From: Ruthenibacterium avium
Lineage (GTDB): Bacteria; Bacillota; Clostridia; Oscillospirales; Ruminococcaceae
Length of the DNA stretch: 13,725 nt
Assembly (NCBI GenBank): GCA_019118905.1
Contig: DWYA01000092.1
Location: 1 to 13,725, forward strand
Direction: 5' to 3'
Made by a program: the position numbers and the translations under genes
In this document: positions 7,653-13,725 of the stretch, piece by piece
Layout: each line of letters begins with the position of its first letter
How positions within the stretch are numbered: position 1 is the first letter of the stretch
The notes under the pieces: generated by a model
Database searches by the model: none
What the model was told of the DNA's origin: nothing
The model's input: the letters and a program-made list of their open reading frames with translations, nothing else

Positions 7653-8588
7653 ATGGGAATATGGACAACCTTGCAGAACAGTGCGGCATATTTGCTCGTG
7701 CTGGCTGCGGGATATGGGTTGAAACGGCTCGGTGTTTTTACTGCTGAACATGCAGCCGTGTTTGCAAAACTGATCATGACAATCACACTTCCGGCAGCCG
7801 TGCTGAAAGGTGCGGCCTCGGCGCAGATGAACGGCGTTTTATTTTTAGCTGCGGGTGTGGGCTTTTTTGCTAATGTTTTGCTGCTGAGCGCAGCGGTTTT
7901 TGTGTCCCGGAAACTGGATGGAGACAGCCGCGCGTTTTGTGTGCTCAATACGAATACCTTTAATGTTGGAAATTTTGCGATGCCGTTTCTGTCGGCTTTT
8001 ACAGAAGGTCAAGCTTTTGCCGCAATTTGTATGTTTGATATGGGCAGTGCTTTGACAACCTTTGGCCCTAACTTTACTGTGGCGCAAGCTGTGCGGGAGG
8101 GAACACAGCGCGTTCGGATTCGTCCGGCAAGAATTATAAAAACTTTGCTGGGCTCCCCAACGTTTAACGTCTATTTGGTTGTTTTGGCAATGCATTTTTT
8201 TCACTTGCAGCTGCCGAGTATGCTTTTTGATGCCGTAAGCATGGCCGCGGGAGCCAATACCTTTTTGGCAATGCTGACAATCGGTATTTTGTTTGAATTC
8301 CGCTTTCCACGCGCCGGGCGCAATCTGATTGTGCGCGTGTTGGCAACGCGGTATCTTGTCTGCGCGCTTGCGGCCTTGGCTGTGTGGTTTTTCTTTCCGG
8401 CAGATGCACAAACCGTGCGCGTTTTGTGCATTACGTTGTTTGCGCCTATTGCAAACTGTGCAACCATTTTTACAGTACAGCATCGGTGTGACGGTGCAGT
8501 TTCTGCAGTTATCAATTCGTTCAGCATGGTGATCAGCGTGTGTATCATGATTTTGCTGTTAAGCATTCTGCCCATGCCGATACGATAA
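7653..8588 (+). CDS. AEC-family membrane transporter
   Basis: The 311-residue protein is strongly hydrophobic with about ten predicted membrane segments (roughly 8-27, 34-53, 61-84, 101-118, 122-139, 171-186, 198-214, 226-249, 255-275, 284-307). It resembles the AEC (auxin efflux carrier, TC 2.A.69) family: a five-plus-five helix fold with a Pro in the second helix (TITLPAAVL) and the NVGNFAMP motif (104-111) in the first half, and an APIANCATIF stretch in the second. Family members carry organic acids such as malate or malonate, amino acids, or other anions; the substrate cannot be read from the sequence. The ATG at 7653 follows GAGAGG at 7638-7643. The gene has its own promoter and is followed after 25 bases by pfkA, so the two may be co-transcribed. 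Confidence 0.82.
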   Translation: MGIWTTLQNSAAYLLVLAAGYGLKRLGVFTAEHAAVFAKLIMTITLPAAVLKGAASAQMNGVLFLAAGVGFFANVLLLSAAVFVSRKLDGDSRAFCVLNTNTFNVGNFAMPFLSAFTEGQAFAAICMFDMGSALTTFGPNFTVAQAVREGTQRVRIRPARIIKTLLGSPTFNVYLVVLAMHFFHLQLPSMLFDAVSMAAGANTFLAMLTIGILFEFRFPRAGRNLIVRVLATRYLVCALAALAVWFFFPADAQTVRVLCITLFAPIANCATIFTVQHRCDGAVSAVINSFSMVISVCIMILLLSILPMPIR

Positions 8589-8613
8589 AACAACTTCTGA
8601 GGAGGTTTCTTTC

Positions 8614-9690
8614 ATGAAAAAACGTGTGGGAATTTTGACATCCGGCGGCGATTGCCCGGGCTTGAACGCAACAATCCGCGGTGCAGCGAAAGCTTTATAC
8701 CAACGGTTTGGCGACGATGTGGAAATTATCGGTGTGCAAAACGGATATTCCGGCTTGATTCATGGCGATTGGCGAGAAATGCAACAGCACGAGTTTTCCG
8801 GCATTTTAACCCGTGGCGGTACGATTTTGGGCACAAAGCGCACGCCGTTTAAAATGATGCGCGTCATTGAAGATGACAAAATTGATAAAGTTGCCGAAAT
8901 GAAGAAAACCTATAAAAATGCAAAGCTGGACTGCCTGCTCTGTTTGGGCGGCAATGGTACGCATAAAACAGCGAACCTGTTGGCTGAAGAAGGGCTGAAT
9001 ATTATTGGCTTGCCCAAGACGATTGACAATGATATTTACGGCACCGACGTGACTTTTGGCTTCCATACGGCTGTCGATATCGCCACAGAAGTTTTGGACA
9101 GAATCCATACAACAGCTACCAGCCATCGCCGCTGTATGGTTGTTGAGCTGATGGGCAATAAAGCCGGTTGGCTGACGCTTTATGCCGGCATTGCGGGCGG
9201 CGCCGATATCATTTTGCTGCCGGAGCTTCCTTATAATATTGATAATGTTGTTGAGGCTGTTTTGCGCCGTGCAGAGGAAGGGAAGTACTTCTCTATTGTA
9301 GCTATGGCAGAGGGGTGCTTTGACATTGCCGAGGCGGCAATGAAGAAGAAAGAGCGTCTTGCAAAACGTGCAGAGCGTGGTGAGCGCACGGCAACGAACC
9401 GTGTAGCGATGCAAATTGAAAAAGCAACCGGCTTTGAAACGAGGGTTTGCGTTCCGGGGCATATGCAGCGCGGCGGAAGTCCTTCTCCTTATGACCGTGT
9501 TTTGGCAACACAGTTTGGCACACATGCAGCAAAGCTGGTAGAGGCCGATCATTATGGTGTTGCAGTGGCGATGAAAAATAATATCGTAACAGAAAATCCC
9601 TTAAAAGATGTTGCCGGAAAAACAAAATTGGTGCCGGAAACATGTGATATGCTGACGGTGGCACGCCGTATGGGTATCTCTTTGGGCTAA
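8614..9690 (+). CDS. pfkA: 6-phosphofructokinase, mixed ATP/PPi group
   Basis: This is the glycolytic enzyme phosphorylating fructose 6-phosphate to fructose 1,6-bisphosphate. The 358-residue protein shows the PFK family motifs: ILTSGGDCPGLNA (7-19), LTRGGTILGTKR (65-76), GGNGT (112-116), PKTIDND (134-140) with catalytic-base Asp138, ELMGNKAGW (178-186) and PGHMQRGGSPSPYDR near the C terminus. The phosphoryl-donor residues are mixed: Gly115 at the position that is Gly in ATP enzymes and Asp in PPi enzymes suggests ATP. Lys135 is found in PPi enzymes and in the group that includes actinomycete PFKs. Asn114 replaces the usual acidic residue. I lean to ATP dependence but the donor is not settled. 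A strong TGAGGAGG (8598-8605) precedes the ATG. A single hairpin follows. Confidence 0.92.
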   Translation: MKKRVGILTSGGDCPGLNATIRGAAKALYQRFGDDVEIIGVQNGYSGLIHGDWREMQQHEFSGILTRGGTILGTKRTPFKMMRVIEDDKIDKVAEMKKTYKNAKLDCLLCLGGNGTHKTANLLAEEGLNIIGLPKTIDNDIYGTDVTFGFHTAVDIATEVLDRIHTTATSHRRCMVVELMGNKAGWLTLYAGIAGGADIILLPELPYNIDNVVEAVLRRAEEGKYFSIVAMAEGCFDIAEAAMKKKERLAKRAERGERTATNRVAMQIEKATGFETRVCVPGHMQRGGSPSPYDRVLATQFGTHAAKLVEADHYGVAVAMKNNIVTENPLKDVAGKTKLVPETCDMLTVARRMGISLG

Positions 9691-9722
9691 TTTCGGTGTG
9701 CTGAAAACACAGAATTTTTTAA

Positions 9723-9764
9723 AAGCCGACTCCAATTGCTGTATTCTGCAATTGGAGTCGGCTT
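9723..9764 (+). terminator. Hairpin terminator after the phosphofructokinase gene
   Basis: AAGCCGACTCCAATTG (9723-9738) is perfectly complementary to CAATTGGAGTCGGCTT (9749-9764), a 16-bp stem with a ten-base loop. The tract after it (CTTGTG) is poor in T for an intrinsic terminator, so termination may be incomplete or the hairpin may act mainly as an mRNA 3' end stabiliser. Confidence 0.75.
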
Positions 9765-9902
9765 CTTGTGAAATCTAGAAATAAGTTTTAAAAGATGTTT
9801 TTTCTTAAATGTTTTAAATTTATATGTTGCCCAGAGCACAGATTTTAAGAGCAAAAAAGTAAATTTTTACATTTTTTAAACTTTTCTATTTGATTTTTTC
9901 GT

Positions 9903-9933
9903 TTTTTTCCACTTAATTTAAAACTGGAAAAAA
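9903..9933. repeat. Nine-base inverted repeat next to promoter
   Basis: TTTTTTCCA (9903-9911) and TGGAAAAAA (9925-9933) are perfect inverted repeats separated by 13 bases. The right arm ends seven bases before the candidate -35 box. The position suits an operator for a dimeric regulator, but the low complexity of the arms means chance is possible. Confidence 0.4.
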
Positions 9934-9940
9934 GAAATAC

Positions 9941-9969
9941 TTGATTATTTGAAAGCTTTATAGTAAACT
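9941..9969 (+). promoter_or_regulatory. Candidate promoter of the cpsC/cpsD/cpsB-like genes
   Basis: TTGATT (9941-9946) and TAAACT (9964-9969) with a 17-base spacer each match four of six sigma-A consensus positions. It is the best-spaced pair I found in this AT-rich gap. Start of transcription would be near 9976, leaving a leader of about 75 bases. Confidence 0.5.
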
Positions 9970-10052
9970 ATACGAGTAGCGTTATGTCATGTTTTGTCAG
10001 AATGCTTCTCTTTGTGATTAGTGAGTGAGATCGGAGCAACGGAGGGAATCTT

Positions 10053-10748
10053 TTGGAACAACAAGAATACGAAACCATAGACTTGCGAGAGATAGTTCAA
10101 ATTATTCGCAAAAATTTGATTATTATTGTCGCAGTTACTTTGGTAGCGGCTTTGTGCGGATATTTTGTTACTGCGATGTTTATTACACCGAAATACAAGG
10201 CGAGCGCCACGATGATTGTGAATGCCCGCGAAGATATGGCAGCGCAGACTGTTGTTACCAATGATCAGCTTACTTCCGCATCGAAATTGGTGGAAACTTA
10301 TTCTGTTATCTTGAAAAGTGATACGGTGCTTGATAAGACGATTCAGGATTTAGGCTTGAATTTAACTTATGATCAGTTGGTTTCCAAAGTGAGTGTTACG
10401 CCTGTGAATTCCACACAGGTGATGGAGATTGCAGTCGTGGATCCCAGCGCTGATTTGGCTAAAAAAATCGCTCAAAGCATTGTGGATCAGGCTCCTGATA
10501 TTATCGGTCGAACCGTTAACGCCGGCAGTGTTCAGGTGATTTCTGAGCCAAAAGCTTCGCCGGACCCTGTTTCGCCTAATAAGACCATGAATACTTTGGT
10601 TGCTGCTTTGATTGGCGCTGCTTTAAGTATTGGACTTGCTTTTGTGCGTGATATGATGAACAATAAAATTATGACCGATGCTGATGTTACGAAAAAGATT
10701 GGCTTAACCGTTTTGGGTGTAATTCCACAAATTGATTTGAAGGAGTGA
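10053..10748 (+). CDS. Wzz/CpsC-type polysaccharide co-polymerase, kinase modulator
   Basis: The 231-residue protein has the Wzz layout: a short cytoplasmic N terminus, membrane segment 1 at about 21-44, an extracytoplasmic domain, a Pro-rich stretch PKASPDPVSPNK (166-177), membrane segment 2 at about 178-198, and a 33-residue cytoplasmic tail ending VLGVIPQIDLKE. In Gram-positive bacteria such proteins (CpsC, CapA, YveK) set polysaccharide chain length and activate the partner tyrosine kinase, often through their C-terminal tail. The kinase gene follows after ten bases, as expected. The start is a TTG at 10053, six bases after GGAGGG (10041-10046); no ATG is suitably placed. It is the first gene of the module. 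Confidence 0.88.
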   Translation: MEQQEYETIDLREIVQIIRKNLIIIVAVTLVAALCGYFVTAMFITPKYKASATMIVNAREDMAAQTVVTNDQLTSASKLVETYSVILKSDTVLDKTIQDLGLNLTYDQLVSKVSVTPVNSTQVMEIAVVDPSADLAKKIAQSIVDQAPDIIGRTVNAGSVQVISEPKASPDPVSPNKTMNTLVAALIGAALSIGLAFVRDMMNNKIMTDADVTKKIGLTVLGVIPQIDLKE

Positions 10749-10758
10749 GCGTATCGGC

Positions 10759-11478
10759 ATGGCAAACAAAAAAGTAGTGTCCAAGCGACGCTTTCTCATG
10801 GTGTCTAAAGATGCACCTTTTCAGTTTCAAGAGGCGTTTAAGTCCTTGCGCACCAATATCAAGTTTATGGCGGTAAGCAAGGAATGCAAAAAGATGATTA
10901 TTACAAGCGCAATTCCGGGTGAGGGAAAAAGCAGTGTTGCCATCAATCTTTCTGTTTCTTTGGCAGAAACCGGCAGCCGCGTTCTTTTGGTGGATTGCGA
11001 TTTGCGAAAGCCGATTATTCACCGCTATCTTAGAATTGATAATAAGCACTACAAAGGAATTACGCATGTTCTCAGTGGCGGAATGCTGAAAGACTCTGTG
11101 GTAAGTGTAAAGGGAACAAACTTGCACGTTATGGTTGCAGATGCGATTCCGCCTAACCCGGCAGAGCTGCTTGGCAGTAAGCGAATGAAAAATATGATCG
11201 ATTCGCTTGATAAGTATTATGATTATATTATCTTTGACACTCCGCCGGTATCTGTTGTAACGGATGCGGCTGTTCTCAGTCAGTTTGTTGATGGGGCAAT
11301 TTTAGTAATTGCACAAAATCATGCCACAGTTGATCAGATTGCTTTAGCGAAAAAGAATTTGATGGCAGTTCATGCTAATATTCTAGGTGTGGTTTTGAAC
11401 AACTTTAATACGAAACGTGCTGACAAAGATAGTGGCTATTATTACAGTTATAATTACGACTATCATGGCCAGGATTGA
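10759..11478 (+). CDS. CpsD/CapB-type bacterial tyrosine autokinase
   Basis: This cytoplasmic BY-kinase works with the preceding membrane modulator, autophosphorylating a C-terminal tyrosine cluster to control surface polysaccharide assembly. The 239-residue protein shows Walker A SAIPGEGKSS (50-59, Lys57), Walker A' LLVDCDLRKP (76-85), Walker B IIFDTPP (157-163) and a tyrosine cluster YYYSYNYDY (227-235) with six Tyr. The EAFKSLRTN stretch (25-33) near the N terminus resembles the oligomerisation motif of the family. An AAGGAG lies at 10740-10745, thirteen bases before the ATG, a longish spacing. The gene ends one base before the ATG of the phosphatase gene, a kinase-phosphatase pairing typical of cps/cap loci. 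Confidence 0.94.
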   Translation: MANKKVVSKRRFLMVSKDAPFQFQEAFKSLRTNIKFMAVSKECKKMIITSAIPGEGKSSVAINLSVSLAETGSRVLLVDCDLRKPIIHRYLRIDNKHYKGITHVLSGGMLKDSVVSVKGTNLHVMVADAIPPNPAELLGSKRMKNMIDSLDKYYDYIIFDTPPVSVVTDAAVLSQFVDGAILVIAQNHATVDQIALAKKNLMAVHANILGVVLNNFNTKRADKDSGYYYSYNYDYHGQD

Positions 11479-11479
11479 T

Positions 11480-12235
11480 ATGACAGACTTGCATACGCAT
11501 ATTTTGCCGCAAATTGATGATGGGGCAAAGGATGTTAAGATGTCGCTGCAGCTGCTTGCAGCACAGCAGCGTGTAGGTGTTTCTCAAATTGTCTGCACAC
11601 CGCATTTTCATTTTGAACGCCAGAACTTGGATGATTTTGTTCAAAAACGCTATGAATCCGCAAAAAAACTGGCGAAGACTTTATCGGCATATCCCAATTT
11701 TAGAATTGGATTGAAGTTTGGCGCAGAAGTGCGAATTTCACCAAAGGTTTTGGAGTGTGATCAAAAGCAGCTTTGTTTTCAAGGAACTAATGTGATGCTG
11801 CTGGAGATGCCGATGAATTATCGTCCCCAATGGGATATGAATGTGCTTTATCAGCTCACAATGGCAGGAGTGGTTCCGCTCATTGCACATGTTGAGCGTT
11901 ATCCATATGTAAAGGAAGACCCCAATGTTGTATTAGAATGGATTGAGGCAGGCGCTTATATTCAAGTGAATGCACCTTCTATTGTACAAGACCCTGGGGG
12001 ACGGGCAAGGGTTTTTGAAATGATGGAGCATGGCATGGTTCATGTCATTGCCAGTGACACCCATTCGCCCGACAAACGGCCGCCGCTTTTAAGAGAGGCT
12101 TTTCAAATGGTAGACGGCAAATTTGGTTCGTCACATGTCAAGTACTATGTGAAAAACGCCAATGCTCTATATGCAGGTGTTGAACCGGATGTGGAAGAGC
12201 CGAGAAAAGTTAAAAAGAAGTTTTGGCGGATGTGA
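11480..12235 (+). CDS. CpsB/CapC-type PHP-domain protein-tyrosine phosphatase
   Basis: This Mn-dependent phosphatase of the PHP superfamily should dephosphorylate the adjacent tyrosine kinase. The 251-residue protein begins MTDLHTHILP with metal ligands His5 and His7, followed by IDDGAKD (12-18), CTPHF (39-43, His42), GAEV (81-84, Glu83), LIAHVERY (134-141, His137) and VIASDTHS (189-196, Asp193, His195), the normal ligand set. The C terminus is basic (RKVKKKFWR). I chose the ATG at 11480, one base after the kinase stop and five bases after AGGA. An ATG at 11465 and a GTG at 11417 are also in frame but lack ribosome binding sites and lie within the kinase gene. PHP histidinol phosphatase (HisJ) is a relative, but context and the CpsB-like start favour CpsB. 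Confidence 0.92.
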   Translation: MTDLHTHILPQIDDGAKDVKMSLQLLAAQQRVGVSQIVCTPHFHFERQNLDDFVQKRYESAKKLAKTLSAYPNFRIGLKFGAEVRISPKVLECDQKQLCFQGTNVMLLEMPMNYRPQWDMNVLYQLTMAGVVPLIAHVERYPYVKEDPNVVLEWIEAGAYIQVNAPSIVQDPGGRARVFEMMEHGMVHVIASDTHSPDKRPPLLREAFQMVDGKFGSSHVKYYVKNANALYAGVEPDVEEPRKVKKKFWRM

Positions 12236-12337
12236 CCGCTGTTTTGTGCGGTTGATTTTCAATTTGCTATATGTTTTGTGAGGGTAGACTGCTGCCTTCA
12301 TAAAATATATAAATATTTGAGAAAGGAGGAGGTTCCC

Positions 12338-12949
12338 ATGAAGAAGTTTATTTCTATCGTTGCTGCAATGGCTATGAGCGCTGTTATGGCAGTTTCTGCT
12401 TTTGCGGCCTCCAACGATGTAGCAAACTTGAAGGCTTTGGCAAGTGAGGCGGGTGCTGCTGCTGGCGTTGACGTTAGCGCATTCAACGCTTTCATTGACG
12501 ATTATGCTGAGGAGCACGCTGACAAGATCACTGCTGACGTAGTGAATCAGCTGGCTGCTATCAAGGCAAATGTGGTTAACACTGCTGCTGCTAATCGTAC
12601 CGACAAGTTTGTTGCTGAGCAAGGTGCTAAGGCAATCGCTGTTTTGAATGAGGCTGGCATCACTGTAACTCCTGCGTATTCTGTGAATGCAAATAATACG
12701 ATCAGTGGTTCTGTGTCTTTTTCTGCTGCTGATGCAAAGACAGTGAGCGTTTCCTTTAGCGCTGCCGGTAAAGTGATTTACACTGGCTATGCTTCTGCTG
12801 GTACGACGACTGGCGCTGCTGCTGGCTCTGGTGTTATTAAGAACACTGGTGTGAACGCTACTTCTGCAATTGTTCTGGCAGTTGCAGTTGCAGGTGTTCT
12901 GGGCGGCGCTGTAGTAGGTGCACGCAAGATGAACCTTCTGGCACAATAA
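12338..12949 (+). CDS. Ala-rich secreted surface protein with IKNTG sorting-like signal
   Basis: I do not recognise a named family. The 203-residue protein has a signal peptide (MKKF, hydrophobic 5-20, likely cleavage after AFA at 21-23), an Ala/Asn/Asp-rich acidic region (24-105), a Ser/Val-rich part in which SVSFSAA occurs twice (125-131, 137-143), a Gly/Thr/Ala linker (154-165), IKNTG at 167-171, a membrane segment at about 174-194, and a short tail with Arg196 and Lys197. That order matches cell-wall-sorted proteins, with IKNTG where LPXTG would be. There is no Cys or Trp. A very strong AAAGGAGGAGG precedes the ATG at 12338. Codon use differs sharply from neighbours (10 AAG to 1 AAA, all five Glu as GAG, many GCT), suggesting high expression. 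A sortase gene begins one base after the stop. Anchoring is inference. Confidence 0.85.
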   Translation: MKKFISIVAAMAMSAVMAVSAFAASNDVANLKALASEAGAAAGVDVSAFNAFIDDYAEEHADKITADVVNQLAAIKANVVNTAAANRTDKFVAEQGAKAIAVLNEAGITVTPAYSVNANNTISGSVSFSAADAKTVSVSFSAAGKVIYTGYASAGTTTGAAAGSGVIKNTGVNATSAIVLAVAVAGVLGGAVVGARKMNLLAQ

Positions 12950-12950
12950 G

Positions 12951-13595
12951 GTGAAAAAACCTTATGGTGTTCACAGGGGGAAGGACTTTATTGTTCTTCC
13001 CCTTATCTTTGTATTTCTCACTATTTTAGTGTTATATGTGACATTTGCTCCCATTATTACTCCTTATACGGCTTTGGCGTCGTTGCTGTTTGGACAAACA
13101 GCGGCTGCGCCTACTGATCGTTTTCAGGGGTTGTCAGAGGATTTAGCCCAATCGGGTACGGTGCAGCTCACCGAGTATCCTGTGACGGGGGATAAAATAG
13201 GACAGATTGATTTGCAGGACACTTCTTTGTCAGTTCCCTTATATTATGGGGACGGAAACGCGGAGCTCAACAAAGGCGCTGGCCTTTATACAGGTGCATG
13301 GCTTCCCGGTGAGGGAAGAACCATTATGGCAGCCGGTCATGCTGGTACCTTTTTCAAAAATTTGCAGGGTGTTGAGCCTGGAATGAAGGTGCAAATTACC
13401 ACCTATTATGGCGTTTATGTCTATGAGATTACAAAGGTTGAGATTTTGGAAGCAACGGATACGTCAGCTTATGACTTTAGCCGTACCGATGAAAATTTGA
13501 TTATGTATACTTGCTACCCGTTTGATGCACTTGGCTATACGCCATTGCGTTATTTTGTTTACGCAAAATATGTATCTGGGCCGGTTATTGAATGA
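12951..13595 (+). CDS. Sortase (class D-like transpeptidase)
   Basis: The 214-residue protein is a membrane-anchored cysteine transpeptidase: an N-terminal cytoplasmic basic stretch, a membrane segment at about 13-37, a linker, then the sortase barrel. The catalytic triad is readable as His130 in MAAGHAGTF, Cys188 in MYTCYPFDALG and Arg200 in PLRYFV. The upstream PLYYGDG...LPGEGRT stretch (96-124) fits class C/D type sortases; I lean to class D by the TCYPF context, without an alignment. It starts with GTG one base after the stop of the IKNTG protein and has no good ribosome binding site of its own, so translation is probably coupled. The adjacent protein is its most likely substrate. A terminator hairpin follows after eleven bases. 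Confidence 0.9.
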   Translation: MKKPYGVHRGKDFIVLPLIFVFLTILVLYVTFAPIITPYTALASLLFGQTAAAPTDRFQGLSEDLAQSGTVQLTEYPVTGDKIGQIDLQDTSLSVPLYYGDGNAELNKGAGLYTGAWLPGEGRTIMAAGHAGTFFKNLQGVEPGMKVQITTYYGVYVYEITKVEILEATDTSAYDFSRTDENLIMYTCYPFDALGYTPLRYFVYAKYVSGPVIE

Positions 13596-13606
13596 CGTTT
13601 TATGGC

Positions 13607-13644
13607 AGCTGTACTCCTTGCGTATAAAGGGGTACAGCTTTTTT
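13607..13644 (+). terminator. Intrinsic terminator or attenuator between sortase and next gene
   Basis: AGCTGTACTCCTT (13607-13619) pairs with AAGGGGTACAGCT (13627-13639), 13 pairs with one G-T, around a seven-base loop. It is followed by a T run (13639-13644). The T run directly touches the GGAGGA ribosome binding site (13645-13650) of the next gene, so there is no room for a promoter between them. It may therefore act as an attenuator that allows partial read-through. Confidence 0.85.
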
Positions 13645-13655
13645 GGAGGAAAGAC

Positions 13656-13725
13656 ATGAAACTTTCAAAAACATCAATTGCGCGGGTAATTTCAATTGCC
13701 GCGGCATGGATTTTTTCAATGCTGG
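13656..13725 (+). CDS. Start of a probable secreted or membrane protein (partial)
   Basis: A GGAGGA at 13645-13650 precedes an ATG at 13656. The 23 visible codons give a basic start (MKLSKTSIAR) and then a hydrophobic stretch (VISIAAAWIFSML), as in a signal peptide or first membrane helix. The frame is open to the window end. The function cannot be told from this; the location after a sortase makes another exported protein plausible. Confidence 0.6.
   Translation, partial: MKLSKTSIARVISIAAAWIFSML

Larger units (their letters stand above)
9765..10052. other. AT-rich intergenic region upstream of the cps-like module
   Basis: Together with the pfkA hairpin this makes a gap of about 360 bases with no credible gene. 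It is visibly richer in A and T than its surroundings, with many T runs. It holds an inverted repeat GTAAATTTTTAC (9859-9870) that extends into flanking A and T runs, a second inverted repeat at 9903-9933, and a candidate promoter at 9941-9969. A leader of roughly 75 bases follows, up to the TTG start at 10053. No riboswitch fold or tRNA was recognised in it. Confidence 0.6.

Noticed and set aside
5601..9552. Long open frames on the minus strand opposite hisA, hisF, the transporter and pfkA
   Set aside because: They lie exactly opposite well-supported conserved genes, have Cys/His/Arg-rich compositions without recognisable domains, and show no consistent ribosome binding sites.
11417..11479. 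Extended hydrophobic N terminus on the PHP phosphatase from a GTG at 11417
   Set aside because: There is no ribosome binding site, the stretch lies over the kinase tyrosine-cluster codons, and family members start at the metal-binding motif. The hydrophobicity comes from reading those codons in another frame.
11480..12235. Histidinol phosphatase HisJ supplying the missing histidine step
   Set aside because: It is a PHP-domain protein like HisJ, but its N-terminal HTHILP...DDGAKD pattern and its place directly after a CpsD-type kinase identify the CpsB/CapC group; it is also outside the his operon.
12235..12252. Terminator after the PHP phosphatase gene
   Set aside because: ACCGC/GCGGT gives only a five-pair stem and is followed by GATTTTC rather than a T run. 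The gap 12236-12337 probably also contains a promoter for the strongly expressed gene at 12338 (TAAAAT at 12301 is a possible -10), but no convincing -35 was found.

Overview
The window looks like chromosomal DNA of a Gram-positive member of the Clostridia. An Oscillospirales/Ruminococcaceae-type anaerobe is my best guess, inferred from gene content without any database comparison. The pointers are a short-form HisG with a separate HisZ, unfused hisI and hisE, strong GGAGG-type ribosome binding sites, a CpsB/CpsC/CpsD tyrosine-phosphorylation module and a sortase. All recognisable genes lie on the + strand.

Region 1 (54-7515) is a compact ten-gene histidine biosynthesis operon in the order hisC-hisB-hisZ-hisG-hisD-hisH-hisA-hisF-hisI-hisE. 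Most junctions are ATGA/GTGA overlaps or gaps of a few bases, and a strong intrinsic terminator closes it. It covers all the steps from PRPP + ATP to histidine except histidinol-phosphate phosphatase, for which no gene is visible. The start of the operon and any leader lie upstream of the window.

Region 2 (7600-9764) has a good sigma-A-type promoter, an AEC-family membrane transporter and a 6-phosphofructokinase of the mixed ATP/PPi group (GGNGT and PKTIDND signatures). It ends in a 16-bp perfect hairpin.

Region 3 (9765-13725) starts with an AT-rich intergenic stretch carrying inverted repeats and a candidate promoter. Three genes of a polysaccharide co-polymerase/tyrosine kinase/PHP phosphatase module follow (CpsC-, CpsD- and CpsB-like). 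Instead of glycosyltransferases, the next genes encode a small alanine-rich secreted protein with an IKNTG sequence before a C-terminal membrane segment, and then, one base later, a sortase. A hairpin-terminator abuts the ribosome binding site of another gene, apparently secreted, which runs off the window.

The most interesting part is 12338-13725: a likely abundant surface protein with a non-canonical sorting-like signal, coupled to what looks like its own sortase and placed behind a tyrosine-phosphorylation module.
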